Below the pieces are notes generated by a model. That model was not told the origin of the DNA. It was given only the letters and a program-made list of their open reading frames with translations, and did not search any database. A stretch of 64,000 nt of DNA from Undaria pinnatifida. Its lineage: Eukaryota > Sar > Phaeophyceae > Laminariales > Alariaceae. This document shows, one piece after another, positions 1 to 11,219 of this stretch. Within the stretch, counting starts at the first letter, position 1. The number at the start of each line of letters is the position of its first letter. Both the position numbers and the translations under genes were made by a program. The stretch covers positions 9,277,701 to 9,341,700 of the forward strand of contig JABAKD010000014.1 of assembly GCA_012845835.1 (NCBI GenBank). The letters are read 5' to 3'.

Positions 1-258
1 TGAATGATCTGTAGGATCTATACGATCTGCACGATCAATATGATATCTATGATATATATCATATGTATGATCTGCATGATACATGTGATATATACGATCT
101 ATATGAGCTGTATGGCCTATATGATCTATATGATCTACATGATCTATATGATATATAGGAGCTGCATGATCTATATGATCTATACGATCTATATGATACG
201 AAGTATATATTATACACATTTTCTATATGATCTATATGACCTATATCGTGATATGTCC
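1..258. repeat. AT-rich satellite of ~9 bp units (ATGATCTAT-like)
   Basis: The left edge of the window is a degenerate short tandem array built from variants of ATGATCTAT/ATGATCTGT. It gives Ile/Tyr/Met-rich translations on both strands, which are artefacts. The array may continue beyond the window. Confidence 0.85.
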
Positions 259-414
259 GTCCAAGGTTTGAGACCGTTCCAAGGCATGCAGAAAGCCGAC
301 AGACACGAGTCACCAGACCCTGGGCAGCGTCAACCCCGACAGAAAAAACAAGACAAGCATCACACATGCACGCGCCATGGAGCAAAAGCATATAATACGT
401 ACCAGGTATGCATT

Positions 415-670
415 TCCTTCCACAGCTGTCAGATTTTGTCCCCCTCAAAAACGGGTTTTATAGTTTTCGCGCACAGACTGACTAACATCACCCTGTTGAC
501 CCTGATAGCTACACTGTAGTTGCAAGGGGAGTCGCCGACCTATATCCTTAATTAGGACACACAACCCGTAATACGCGCGATCGGAGTATCACACAAAGCT
601 TGCAAAGATGAGTTTCGACAAAATCTTCGATCTCACAGCTGGAGTGTATTGGCATTTTTATAAAAATACG
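415..670 (+). repeat. R1 dispersed repeat with 5' extension
   Basis: R1 proper starts at 469 with GCGCACAGACTGAC and runs through the AAGGGGAGTCGCCGACC block and the CGCGCGATCGGAGTATCACA block to the core CTTGCAAAGATGAGTTTCGA and CGATCTCACAGCTGGAGTGT. It ends in an AT-rich tail. The preceding ~55 bp (CAGCTGTCAGATTTTGTCCC...) also precedes the copy at 11849. R1 encodes no protein that I recognise. It is a non-coding mobile repeat of unknown class. Confidence 0.85.
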
Positions 671-1647
671 TACAGCTAACATAGCACTACCGGAGGAGGT
701 CAGAAAACACTACACCTGTATGCCGCGAGGCGGTTGTTGCGGGCGCCCTGAGTAGACGGCGGTGTTGACTAGAAGAACTATCTGCAAGACATCTGCAAGA
801 CCGTCCCGGTGGATATTACCAGGGCATGAAAGTTTGTGATAGTGAGTTCCTAGACCTTCGTCCGTGGCGAGGGGAGGTCCCCAGAGATCAATGCTGGCTG
901 ACGATAGTGGCCATCGGTGTGGAACCCAAAGAATGCGGTATATTAGTGATAAGACAGCACTATTCACTAGACTGTACTATTATCCCTCTTGGGACTTAAT
1001 TACAGTGTACAGACCAAAAAGCGACGAGCGCGATCTGATCAACAAGCGTTTAGGGAAGCTTGAGTCAAGAGCCCGAGTATCGCCATGCCTCACGCTTGCC
1101 TTACAGCTTCCTGCGCTGCAGCTTGAACACGTCTCCTACTCCAGCAGCTATTGACAGGATTGCTTCACGTGGCCGATGCTGTCATCGTCAGTTTTTTTCG
1201 TCAACTTGTGCATTGGTAGCGCCGAAAGGGCTGTGAGTCATGTGGCGGAAAGGCCTAGTAGATAGTGCTAAAATACCCACCAGGCGGGTTCAACGAACTC
1301 AGCGCCGTCGCCGCAGGACCGGGACACGATGCGCTTCGCCCTTCCTCTATTCCTCCTTGGGGGGGAAAGCATACCTATTCTTGTTGTTCTCACATTAACT
1401 CGTCGCCACACAGTAGTCCGTAGGCACAGGACAGGCTCTGATCACTGCAGTAGAACACCCACCGAAAAAAGAAAGAAAAAAAAAAATGCGCTCACGCTCT
1501 CACGACTACTCACGTGCTCGGCCATATCATAGTAACGTTGAACTTCCACTCACGTACGATTATGAATTAAATAAATACAGCATACGTAGGCATATGATAC
1601 GTTCTTGGCGCGTCAGCGTGTTCCGACTGTCGGAGATGTTCGTGGAG
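671..1647. other. No gene seen
   Basis: There are only short uncorroborated reading frames here and one divergent fragment (about 1385-1450) related to the R8 repeat at 13081. I see no splice-linked exon chain. Confidence 0.5.
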
Positions 1648-1709
1648 TCATATGATAAGACATATGATAAGACATATGATAAGACATATGATAAGACATA
1701 TGATATGTA
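1648..1709 (+). repeat. 12 bp minisatellite, 5 copies
   Basis: Five near-perfect copies of a 12-mer (CATATGATAAGA) follow one another. They create a MIRHMIRH-type reading frame that is a repeat artefact. Confidence 0.9.
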
Positions 1710-3091
1710 GCTGTTCGTGGGGGGGGGGGGCAGGGGCGAGCAGGGAGGAGGCGCCACAGGGTTCCGACATGCTCCACATGCTCCAAGGTGGCCCAATGTG
1801 CTCAGGTCTTAGGCAACCAGACGCGTTTCTGCTGGTCGTACGGCACTACACGCAAGATGAAACACCCCTCAAAAGGAACTTCACAGCCGTCGGATTGTTC
1901 CACACAAGAGGGGCACACAGGGGAATCCTATTTGAAGCTTTTGATAGCAAGTCTTTAGCCCTCTTCGGATCCGCGTGTACCGACAAAAAAAAAAACGACG
2001 ATTGCGACCTGTTCAAGCGTCTACCACCAGAGCGTGAGCGCGCAGCAGTACCAGCAGGACCACGCTGCCTGCGCCCGTTCCGTGCGAGTCTTTTGCATTG
2101 TTGCCGTTCGGATACCAACATTACCATCCTTAACCAGGATTGGACGAAGCAGACATCGTCAATTTTGGTCTCCAGTTTTCCCTCTCAGGTCTCAAAGGGG
2201 GTTGAGGGGGTTTTGCCCGTGCCACCAAACGCCACCACCGGATCAGAAGCCTCACCCTTACGCTATGGGGCGACCTGTGCTTGGATGCCGTGGCTTGTAA
2301 AGACTTGAGGTTGGATCGGCCGGCTTGGATGCTGGGCGTGGAAAGACTCTAGGTTGATCCCGCCGCGTCGGGATGCCGTGGCTTTGAAAGATTCTAGGTC
2401 GATTTAGCCGCTTCTGATATATCCCTTAGCCAACCAGAACGCGTGGATACCTACCTTACGAAACCTTACTGTTGTATCATTCCTGTAATCACTACTCCAC
2501 ACACAAACGAAAATGGCAGATTTGATAAAAAAGGGCTTCTAACTCTCTCCATAAACGCGTCGCTGGGTATTTGCTTTGCGTGCCCCCTTGATGAGAACAT
2601 GAGCAGAAACTCGCCCAAGGGGGTGGGCTATCTTGTGGGGGTGTTGTATGGTGGCTGCGGGGGGGCGGGAGCGAGGGGGGGGGGGGGGGGGCGGGGGGCG
2701 GCGAGCCACAGGTCTCCGACATGCCTCAAGACGACCCAGCGTGCTGTTCTCCCACAGCCGTGACTTGTTGGTTGCACATTAAAAAAAAAAGTTCTTAACA
2801 CGTCCGCTGTGAGTTCGAAAAATTTAGGATCGATACTCATCTTTGCAAGCCGCGTGATACACCGGCCGCTCGTTTGTCCTACGTACGGATGTTGTGAGGG
2901 TGAACATCAACAGCTGTAAGTATGTTAGCTACTACACGTACTTCATCCCAAGGTACCAAGTTGCTACTCTTCGTCAGTGATAACAGCAATATCTTAAATA
3001 CATACTGGTACACCACTAAAACATTACCAACGACAACAGATAGCGTTCATACGTTACTGTTTAGCTCCATGGGATTACACAAAAAAAATGA
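1710..3091. other. No gene seen; G-run and reverse R2 remnant
   Basis: There are poly-G runs near 1720 and 2675-2700. A minus-strand remnant of the R2 core lies at about 2775-2860, recognisable as GTCCGCTGTGAGTTCGA followed by GATACTCATCTTTGCAAG. The open frame that follows the 12 bp minisatellite shows no motif I recognise. Confidence 0.45.
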
Positions 3092-3340
3092 TGTCGACAT
3101 ACACACGCATCCGTATACAACGGCAGCTTGCGCTGCCGGGGTTGTAACGAAGACCACTGATAGGGACAGCGTACGCTATACCTACAATGGGACCCGAAGG
3201 GTGCGCCAGCTAGCGTTGGGCTGCGAAAGCAACTGAGTTAAATCGACACACAACGCGTATGAAAATACGTGGAAGTGTGGTGAGGTAAAGCTTTATTTTT
3301 CCCATCCGCCGGAGGATTATAAAAAAAAAAAAAAAAAAAT
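3092..3340 (+). mobile_element. R3 retroposon-like repeat with poly(A) tail
   Basis: This is a ~245 bp unit beginning GTCGACATACACACGCATCC, containing CGGCAGCTTGCGCTGCCGG (a potential hairpin), and ending at CATCCGCCGGAGGAT followed by a run of about 18 A. Closely similar copies lie at 22127 (plus) and 58690 (minus). The A-rich 3' end and near-identical length suggest retroposition (SINE-like). A possible short duplication (AAAAAATG) flanks it but is ambiguous with the A-tract. I saw no convincing pol III boxes. Confidence 0.7.
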
Positions 3341-4300
3341 GTCTTACGTAGAGGAAAGGTAGGCGCCTGCTTACCATAGCGTGTAACTGCCCTTGAATCT
3401 CATTGTAGTGCATCGTCAGCTCGGTTGGATGGAGGAGACAGCAGTAGTGAGTGGTGGTTTCCGTGCGAAAAAAAAAGGATTATATCTGGCCGTGGATATC
3501 TTAGTCATACCTCCTGTTCACTACCACACTGACCTAAGTCGGAAATTTGACGGGGCTGGCGGTGCCCGAGTCTGATAGTTGTGTGGCGGTAGGCGGTCTG
3601 TGCGCCATAAAACGGTGACCCCTCCGCCATGAAACGGTACAAAAACAATCTGAGTGGTTAGTAGCTGGAGAAGCGTAACGTTTGTGGCCATATCCAGCGG
3701 CGCCGTGGTCGATCAGCGCTGCCAATAAAAGGTTATTTCCGTGGCAGATTTGCAGATTTTTGCGCAGTTTGCCACCAAGAAGATACGAGGCGCCGTCTGC
3801 GGCTGATTTTCCGTGTACCGTCAAAAGGCGCATAAACACCCCAGTATACCGTTTTCTGGCTATTGCTCTGTTGCGTGCGGTTTCGTGGTGGTATCTGTAC
3901 GGGGTCAGCGTTCCCGCGGGGCAGAGTGGTAGTACGTGTCATACGTATGTACAGTAGTATCAATCAACACATTGTTGTGGGGACGGCTCTCGAAAAAACA
4001 AGCCACAAAAGGAAACAAGGAAAAACGAGATGTCACTATTAATACAGTAAAAGCAACACAAAAAAGAATGCGGACAAAAACCCGAAAGAAAGAAGAAGAG
4101 ACACACAACTCACAAAAAAAAAAAAATGTACCACCTGGCACCTGGCACGTTACCATTATCCCTTGCAAATTATCTGCCGTGCTGACTTGTGTACGTTCCG
4201 CTTTCGTTTGCAGTGCACTTGGCAATGCATGACCAATCTCATTACCCTATACCAAAGTGTAGATATACTATTAGTAGTATATTATACCAGGAAAAAAATA
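3341..4300. other. No gene seen
   Basis: This is unannotatable single-copy-looking sequence with A-rich runs near 4115. I see no recognisable coding motif. Confidence 0.4.
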
Positions 4301-4385
4301 AAAATACACTCCAGCTGTGAGATCGAAGATTCCGTCCAAACTCATCCTTGAAAGCTGTGTATGATACTTCGATCGCGCGTACTAT
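4300..4385 (-). repeat. R1 fragment, reverse
   Basis: The segment contains ACACTCCAGCTGTGAGATCGAAGATT, then an AAACTCATCCTTG core and a CGATCGCGCGTAC block, in the R1 reverse orientation. It is truncated. Confidence 0.7.
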
Positions 4386-4574
4386 ATGTCACTCGATATA
4401 GGCCTATATGTATCTGCGTCGTTGTTTACGACCACAGGACATTGCCCGTTTCTCTGGGATGCCTGCATCGGCACGGACACTGAGGGGTGTGACGGATGAC
4501 GATGGGTGGAAACGACCAGTTAATCGTTAAAACACACACCTACGATAGGATGTATGGTACGAATAATATACAAC

Positions 4575-4890
4575 AGCAACGCGCGCGATCGAAGCATCAC
4601 ACGCAGCTTGCAACGCTGAGTTTAGATCGAAACCCTTTGTGGTCAATCTCAAAGCTCATGTGTATGTTTTCATTTGTAAAACATACAACAGCAGCACGCA
4701 TATTGATTAGCATCACCCTGTCGACCCTGGGACAAGCTACACCGTAGTTCTACGAGGAGTCGCCGACCTGTATCCTTAACGAGGACACACACCCAGCACC
4801 ACGCGCGATCGGAGTATCACACACAGCTTACAAAGGTGAGTTTCGACGAAACCTTCGATCTCACAGCGGGAGCGTAAATTAATTATTAGT
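4575..4890 (+). repeat. R1 copies: partial then nearly complete
   Basis: A partial core (4578-4640, CGCGCGATCGAAGCATCACA) is followed at about 4696 by a nearly complete R1 with the CATCACCCTGTCGACCCTGG, GGAGTCGCCGACCTGTATCC and GAAACCTTCGATCTCACAGC blocks. It is more diverged than the 8831 copy. Confidence 0.8.
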
Positions 4891-5245
4891 AACATACAAC
4901 AGCAGTCAGCAGCGCGATCGGATGTCTCGAAGCGCTCTGGCCTACCTCACGTCGCCTTTCGTGCAACACACCGGGTACAAAGATAACACCCCTACCCCCT
5001 GGGGGGCGACGTTCCGAGCTGTTTTTTTTTCGTCGAGAAGGCTGAAAGGGGAAAGTGCAATCATCGGCAAGCGATGGGCCTACGGACAGAACCCAAACAA
5101 GATGTTTCCAAAGGGACCGTTGTCATTCACATATATATACCATACTGTCTGCACCCTCCTCGGCTTCGGAGGAAGAAGGATCAGAATTATTGTCCGGGGG
5201 GAGGGGGCGCGTGTGTGCTACCATGCGTGAAATGACGTCTTCGCA

Positions 5246-5416
5246 TAACCCTGCTGACCCTGGTGCAATACTAGCTGGTGCTCGTAAGGGGAGTCGCCGA
5301 CCTATATCCATCCTTCATGAGGACATACACACCCCGTAACACGCGCGACCGGGGCATTACACACAGCTTGCAAGGATGAGTCTCGACCAAACCCTCGATC
5401 CCACAGCTGTACGAGT
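5246..5416 (+). repeat. R1 copy, diverged
   Basis: It carries CCTGCTGACCCTGGTGCAAT, GGGGAGTCGCCGACCTATAT, a 3-4 bp expansion at CCATCCTTCATGAGG, and the core CTTGCAAGGATGAGTCTCGA. Confidence 0.8.
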
Positions 5417-5801
5417 AGCGTACTGTTCATTTTCAACAATCACGTATGAACAGAAAAATAAATATATATGGTCTACGAAATCTACCGTCTAGGTTCACGA
5501 GCTACAATCTACGGTACCCAGGTGCTTATATACTGGTACATGTCATACCTGGTCTTAATTATCATCAAGGCGGGTAGGAAGTGGGGGGGGGCGGGGGGCG
5601 GGCGAGTTTGTCCCGCTGAGCACCGCGTACGTAGCTTGCAAACAACAAACAGTAGTTGAAGCAGGGGCAAAAAGCGGTTGAGCCAGTCAGCCGGCAGACC
5701 GACTTCATTGCGAAATTTTGTTGTCGCAGATTGCAGCCCACAGATAAGATCGAAGACACCCGGTACCAGGTATATCAATATTCCAAAAGTATGCGAGTAG
5801 A

Positions 5802-5972
5802 TGTACACTTCAGGCGTGAGATCGAGGTTTTCATCGAAACTCAGCTTTCATCTTTCCAAGCTGTGGGTGATACTTCCATCATGGGCTCTGCGGGGTGTTT
5901 ACGTCCTCTAAAAGGATATAGGCCGGTGACTCCCCTTAGTGCTTTAGCTACTGCAGTACCAGGGTCACTATA
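5802..5972 (-). repeat. R1 copy, reverse, diverged
   Basis: The reverse-oriented R1 blocks (GTGAGATCGAGG, AAACTCAG, CCAAGCTGTGGGTGATACTT, GGTGACTCCCCTT) are all present in order. It is one of the most diverged copies. Confidence 0.75.
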
Positions 5973-5989
5973 TATAGTCCAGGGCCTGT

Positions 5990-6330
5990 CGTAGGCCGAT
6001 AGTCTGGGTCGGGCCGGGCCAGGCCGAACGGACAATTGTCATGGGCCGGGCGGGCCGGGCCGGGCCGAGAAGCTCGAAAACGTGAAAGGCCAGGCCAGGT
6101 CGGGCCGAGAAGTTTGAAAATGTGATGAGCCGGGCCGAGCTGGCCGGGCGGAGGAAAATTCAAAACTTGATGCACCGGGCCGGGCCACGGCCCATCGACT
6201 CGAAATTTGATGGGCCGGGCCGGACCGCGGCCCATGAGATGTGGGCTTTATAAAGGCCGCTCTACACAGCATATGACGCGACCCACATGTTTTCACGGGC
6301 CGGCCTGGGCCGCGACACATGGTATGCCGT
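5990..6330. repeat. GGGCCGG-rich degenerate minisatellite
   Basis: Four to five units of about 55-60 bp each contain GGGCCGGGCC-type palindromic runs followed by an AT-rich segment (for example AAAATGTGATGAGCCGGGCC). Similar CCCGACCCG-rich arrays occur in introns at 44010-44110 and 50785-50985. Confidence 0.75.
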
Positions 6331-6496
6331 GTACTGCTGCTGCTACGATGACGATGTCTACCCGGCCCAAGAGACGGCCCATCCGGTTCAGGGCCCACAA
6401 TATGCGGTGTATAGTAAAATATAAACGTAAAACGGTTACGAACCGGTGAATGTCTACGTAAAATGCCCGTTTTATTTTTATTTTTTGGCATGCTGT

Positions 6497-6705
6497 TCTC
6501 GGGCGGCCGAGTTTTTTTCTCGCCCTCTCGGCTTCGGGGCAAGCTAGAAGCCGTCGGTACATTACGACGCATGGCTGGATCCCAGCCGAGCTCCGTGGTG
6601 CTTCAAGCATTCAACTTTGCTAAACTGGTGCTCTTTGGTCAAGGGATTGTGTTCCGCCTCGCTGAGACGAGCATGTGCATGAAACACCCCACATTTTTTT
6701 TCGTT
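6497..6705 (+). repeat. R7 dispersed repeat, plus copy
   Basis: This segment is an inverted, diverged copy of 21458-21690. Shared blocks include GCAAGCTAG, GCTGGATCCCAGCCGAGCTCCG, a GGGATTGTGTTCCGCCTC block and GAGACGAGCA. Class unknown. Confidence 0.6.
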
Positions 6706-7201
6706 CTTTCGTAAAAACTAGCTTGCCTCGTTCTGACATTTTCTTAGCCTGTTCCGAGTCGCCTGTTCTCACATATTTATATTTTTATTTTTCAACGGCC
6801 CGCTCCGCTCTTCCATTAATCCAATTTGTTTTTACCCCTCCTTCCGCTGCCTGCTACGACGCAGCTACAGCAGTACATATCATACAGCCAGCAGCAGCAG
6901 CAGCACATCTGTCGAACATCATACGTATCTAGTGCACCTAGCCCTGTGACTTCTTCTGTTGTTGTACACCTCGCACGGAACTCGTAAAACACCGTGCCCG
7001 ACAAATTTGTCCCCCTCCGTCCGTCTACCCTGGGAGACGGGCACCTATCTATAATTTCTCGAACAGTTGTACCCCTCGTATCTGAGAGGTAGTCCCACGG
7101 GGAAAGACCCGCAGAGCAAGGCCGATACTGCCTCCTGCCTGGTTTCGCCGAGCCCATAGAAACCCACAACGGTATGTTTCTGGTTTTTTGTAGCTCTGCT
7201 G

Positions 7202-7705
7202 CTACTGTGCTACTGCATCCCACATTACCCTCAAGGCTCTGTACTTGTGGCAGTCACTGTGCAACATCAGCCGTGCTGTGAGCTCTCTCCTTTGAGACAG
7301 CCACAGACGGTGCTTCTGCGTGTATGTGTGTGCGTGCGCTTCTTTATGTGCCAGGTATGTGTGAACAGACAGTGCGCTGCCACAGGCACACCATACGATC
7401 AAGAAGAGCGGTGGATTCTGTTTTCTTTTCAAAACCACCCGCAGCGGGTTGTGATAGGAACACAACAAGACCATCAAGAAGAGAGGTCGATCAAACCATC
7501 TGCCGGCCTTCTGAGCAGCCTTTCGCCACCCTTCGAATTTCATTCCAAAGCCCGACATATCCTTCAGATGAGCCAGCCAGTCCTTCTCTTGCCCCCCTGA
7601 GTAGCCCTTACCCTCAACAAGCTCCCCAAACATTACTCTCTGTGGCAGATGCTCCTCTTTCACACGTGCTACGAATCCCGCAAACAATAGAAAAAAGAAA
7701 AAGAA
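7202..7705 (-). pseudogene. LINE reverse-transcriptase polyprotein, C-terminal fragment (3' half)
   Basis: On the minus strand, after a T-rich stretch, the translation reads FAGFVARVKEEHLPQRVMFG, then GGQEKDWLAHLKD and FGMKFEGWRKAAQKAGRW. This is typical of the region downstream of the reverse transcriptase in non-LTR retrotransposons of algae and dinoflagellates. It continues the frame of the fragment at 9229-9594, from which it is separated by about 1.5 kb of later insertions. No RT catalytic motif (YADD box) is present in either piece, so both are dead remnants. The tail of the frame (after KAGRW) no longer looks like the family. Family assignment is from remembered motifs and is fairly confident; clade is not determined. 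Confidence 0.75.
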
Positions 7706-7757
7706 AATAAACCACCTACCATACATATGATGGACCAGTATAGTGGAAACTACAGTA

Positions 7758-8777
7758 CCTACTATTATGGAAAAAAATTTAGCGATTGTTTCTGGCGATT
7801 GTTTTTGTAGTTTTGAGGCTCCAGAAATAACTGCATCAGAAATAAGGGGCGTCCATTATGGCTTCTGATTTTTGGAAAGTGGTTTTATTTTGAATTGGTA
7901 TGTGTTGTTTTGCCGTTTGCCTTTATTTTTGAAATCTGGCACGTACACTGTCGCCGGCGACGTTAGGTCACCACCGCCTCTGCTGCGGTCTCTTCTGCTG
8001 CGCTGCTGCTGTGGTGCTGGTGTGGTGTGCCTGTGGTGGTTTCGATGGTGGCGGTGCTGCTGCTGTCGCGTTTTTGTGAGGATGAAGCTCTGTCTCGCAC
8101 ACAACAAGCGCAGTATGCTGTCGTAGGTGTGTTCGTGATTCTTTGTTGTGGGCGATGCGTGACGTGTACAGCAAACAAGTATCATACCAGGTACAGCAGT
8201 ATGACCAGTGGTGACATGTGATACTTGGTACGAGGTAGTATAACCGGTCGCCCCGGTGGCGTATCAGGTTATCTTCGAGCCTGGTATAGTTCAGTTTCGT
8301 GAGTTCGAGCCCCGCCGAGTGCATACTCGTATAAATTCGTTGGGACTTTTCTTGTGGACAAATTGACTTGCGGAAAGCGCGAGAGCGTGAGTTAGCAACA
8401 CTCGATGAACAATCGACGAGCAGTGGGATTGCTGAACCCTATGCGCGATAAAAATTGAAGGCAAGAACCGGGGAGGAGAAGGGATGACACCTGTGACCAC
8501 GGCTTGTCCAGAAGCTGGAAAGTGAAAGTGTGCTAGAAAAAAAAAAAAAAAAAAAGGTATCCAAAAGTCAAATAATCCCAGTTCTGAGAGGTTGGAAGAG
8601 CTGTTATTTCTGGGCTCAGAAATCACCAGATCCGCTGATTTCTGGCCTCGATTATTTCTGAACCCAGAAATAACGATGATTTCTGGTCCCATAGAGGATG
8701 GGTTTTTTTTTTGGCGTCGGAGATCCCGGTTACAGAGAGAAATAATCGATGAAAATATTCGCCATAATAATAGTAGG
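7758..8777. mobile_element. TIR element (CCTACTATTATGG ends), non-autonomous, nested in R2
   Basis: The left end CCTACTATTATGG is mirrored by CCATAATAATAGTAGG at the right end (about 8762-8777). It splits an R2 repeat between its CTACAGTA and AATAAGTTTAT blocks, which are contiguous in the R2 copy at about 19895. The flanks CTACAGTA and CTAACAGCA could be an imperfect 8-9 bp target duplication. Inside are several ATTTCTGG/CCAGAAAT repeats and a nested SINE at 8245. No transposase was seen. Confidence 0.55.
8245..8556 (+). mobile_element. tRNA-derived SINE, full-length copy with poly(A)
   Basis: The head has an A-box-like TGGCGTATCAGG (8257-8268) and a B-box-like AGTTCGAGCCC (8302-8312), matching the spacing of a pol III internal promoter. 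A ~230 bp non-tRNA body follows, containing GGAAAGCGCGAGAGCGTG and GGCTTGTCCAGAAGCTGG. It ends in a run of about 19 A. A second copy lies at 12352-12663 and a head-only fragment at 10569. The tRNA of origin is not resolved. Confidence 0.8.
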
Positions 8778-8791
8778 TCTAACAGCAATAA

Positions 8792-9228
8792 GTTTATAAA
8801 ATAGATACGATGTTAGATCTAGCTCAAAATTCCGCGCACAGACTGACTAACATCACCCTGTTGACCCTGATAGCTACACTGTAGTTGCAAGGGGAGTCGC
8901 CGACCTATATCCTTAATGAGGACACACAACTCGTAATGCGCGCGATCGGAGTATCACACACAGCTTGCAAAGATGAGTTTCGACGAAATCTTCGATCTCA
9001 CAGCTGGAGTGTATTTTCATTTTTTATAATAAAATTCCAAAATTCCCCACCAAAAGCAAAAATACGAACACTTTCCACTACAGTGGAAAAAAATAGGACC
9101 CCTCCCAATAAAAAACTCACCCATATAGTATATTACAAGTACCAACATCGCAGCTTGCAAAGATTAGTATTGACCCGAAATTCGTCAAACTCACGGCTGA
9201 CGTCCTCGAAATATTTCTCATAAAATAC
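8792..9228 (+). repeat. R2 repeat, interrupted by R1
   Basis: The 5' part AATAAGTTTATAAAATAG...CTCAAAATTCC (8792-8830) and the 3' part AAAATTCCCCACC...TCGAAATATTTCTCATAAAAT (9041-9228) together match the uninterrupted copy at 19885-20158. The R1 copy between them is bounded on both sides by AAAATTCC, an apparent target-site duplication. The 3' end carries the core CTTGCAAAGATTAGTATTGA. Confidence 0.75.
8831..9034 (+). mobile_element. R1 repeat, best-defined copy with target duplication
   Basis: It starts at GCGCACAGACTGAC and ends at GTGTATTTTCATTTTTTATAAT, about 195 bp. It is inserted into an R2 element with the flanking direct repeat AAAATTCC. This is the best evidence in the window that R1 transposes as a unit. 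It has no open reading frame of note, no visible terminal inverted repeats and no clear A/B boxes. Confidence 0.8.
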
Positions 9229-9594
9229 CCTCCGTTTGCGCACTATCGCCTCTATGCTCTCGGAAGCTGTCTTGGCAAGCGCGTCGGCGTACGATAGGGT
9301 GTGGTCGTCGCGCTTACGTTTCCGCCATCCGAGGCATCGGAGGAGCAAGGAGTGGTGACCCCGTCGTAGCCTGCCATAGTCAAGCTTGTTTGGGCTCCAC
9401 GTCATGCAACCGTAAAGCAGTGTCTCGACCACCTCAGCTTTCAGCAACCGCACCTTCAACCGTAAGCGCACACTCGGGCGATCATAGATTTCCATCTTGT
9501 ACCGCTGGAAGCACGCCCAGACCCTCTGAAGACGCCGCGTCATTTCAATGCTAAGGTACATACGTACGGTTGGTGCACAGCAGTAGGAGATCAA
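9229..9594 (-). pseudogene. LINE reverse-transcriptase polyprotein, C-terminal fragment (5' half)
   Basis: The minus-strand translation shows LQRVWACFQRYKMEIYDRPS, then LRLKVRLLKAEVVETLLYGC and SLLLRCLGWRKRKRDDHTLS. This is the well-known post-RT thumb-like segment of non-LTR retrotransposons (the LLYGC...W block). The frame runs into an R2 repeat at about 9228, right after RKRRVFY, and resumes with FAGFVARV at about 7700. The upstream RT domain is missing. Confidence 0.85.
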
Positions 9595-9902
9595 AACACG
9601 ACAACGTTTTCACGCCCAATGCAACGATCAAATACATACAGTCGGAAATCATGCCAGGCATGCGAAGCACACAGCGGCAGCGAAAACAGCAGTAGCTCAT
9701 ACATATCATCGGAACGCCTGTGTGCCCCCTTTTGGACTTGCGACGCCCCCGGGATATATAGGAAACCCCATCCCGAAGAGTAACCTTGTAAAATACATGA
9801 CATACCAAGTATAATACTTTTCTCGACTCAAGTACTTCTCACGCCTGAAAACAATACCAGACACATACACACATAATCAACCACAATTATTACAAAATTA
9901 GA

Positions 9903-10045
9903 AAAACACTCCACCAGCTGTGAGATCGAAGATTTCGTCGAAACTCATATTTGCAAGCTGTGTGTGATACTCCGATCGCGCGTATTACGGGTTGTGTGTC
10001 CTCATCAAGCATGTAGGTCGGCGACTTCCCTTGCAACTACAATTA
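9903..10045 (-). repeat. R1 copy, reverse
   Basis: It reads ACTCCACCAGCTGTGAGATCGAAGATTTCGTCG through CGATCGCGCGTATTACGGG to GTCGGCGACTTCCCTTGCAA. The outer ~40 bp are missing. Confidence 0.85.
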
Positions 10046-10112
10046 TGCATGCACTTCGCAACATACATAATACTTATCACAGTTACCATAAATAGTACTA
10101 TTAATAGTGCCT

Positions 10113-10312
10113 GAACTACTATTTGCGGGGGACCCTAGTAAATAGGACCTACGCTGGACACAAAACCTATACGAATCGTATATTCATATAATTTTACTTA
10201 CAATATTTGGTCCCATTTGAACTACCATGTACGGGGGACCCTAGTAAGTAGGACCTACGGTGGACACAAAAACCTTCCATATAATTTTACTCACAATATT
10301 TGGTCCCATTTA
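10113..10312. repeat. Tandem duplication, ~100 bp unit
   Basis: Two units share GGGGGACCCTAGTAA.TAGGA, CGCTGGACACAAAA and TTACAATATTTGGTCCCATTT. They differ by a ~10 bp indel. Confidence 0.85.
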
Positions 10313-10568
10313 CTTTCGTCCTCCGTAATAGTTTAGAGATAGATATAATAATCACACTCTGACTGTTGTTATTCTATGCTTTGTAACAAAACCTTTATTC
10401 CTACATCCCCCTCTACTTGGATTTACAATAGTATAGGTACACAGAATGGCTGTGCAACAACACACCTACATTGATTGTTGTTACAACCCACCTATTGGTC
10501 ATATCATGTGATAATATCGTGATTATCATGACCCCCGCCCTCTATACTGACCATGTCATAATAATAGC

Positions 10569-10611
10569 CGGTCGCCCCGGTGGCGTATCAGGTTATCCTC
10601 GAGCCTGGTAC
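10569..10611 (+). mobile_element. SINE head fragment
   Basis: Only the first ~43 bp of the tRNA-derived SINE are present, including the A-box TGGCGTATCAGG (10581-10592), ending at GAGCCTGGTA. The break falls before the B-box. Confidence 0.7.
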
Positions 10612-10804
10612 TACTGTATTGCTCGTGTCAACGAATTTAGCATGTATCAAGTACTACTGTATTGCTCGTGTCACAATTTTGTGTAGTTTTGTGTTCATAA
10701 AGCTTGTGTTGTATCTCTCTAGGAGGAAGAGAGCGCGTTAACATTGATTGGGTGTGCTGGAGGTCGACAAGTACTCATTGAAGGAGCGGTTAGATGTGGT
10801 ATAT

Positions 10805-11210
10805 AACACACAACCCGTAATACGCGCGATCAGAGTATCACACACAGCTTGCAACGTAATACGCGCGATCGGAGTATCACACACAGCTTGCAAAGATGAG
10901 TTTCGACAAAATATTCGATCTCACAGCTGGAGTGTATTTTAATTTTTAAAATAATTCACAGACTGCCGAACATCACCCTGTTGACACTGATAGCTACACC
11001 GTAGTTGCAAGGGGAGTCGCCGACCTATATCCTTGATGAGGACACGCAACCCGTAATACGCGCGATCGGAGTATCACACACAGCTTGCAAAGATGAGTTT
11101 CGACAAAATATTCGATCTCACAGCTGGAGTGTATTTTTATTTTTATAACAATCCCGCGCGATCGGAGTATCACACACAGCTTGCAAAGATGAGTTTCGAC
11201 AAAATCATCC
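10805..11210 (+). repeat. Cluster of R1 copies (two long, two partial)
   Basis: A partial copy (10805-10855) is fused to a second that restarts within the CGCGCGATCGGAGTATCACA block (to about 10950). A near-complete third copy (10965-11145) is followed by a truncated fourth (11155-11205). The internal restarts suggest local recombination or nested insertion. Confidence 0.85.
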
Positions 11211-11219
11211 ATGCCGCTG

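Noticed and set aside
1652-2308. 218-codon open frame
   Set aside because: It starts inside the 12 bp minisatellite and has no recognisable motif; overlapping frames are similarly open.
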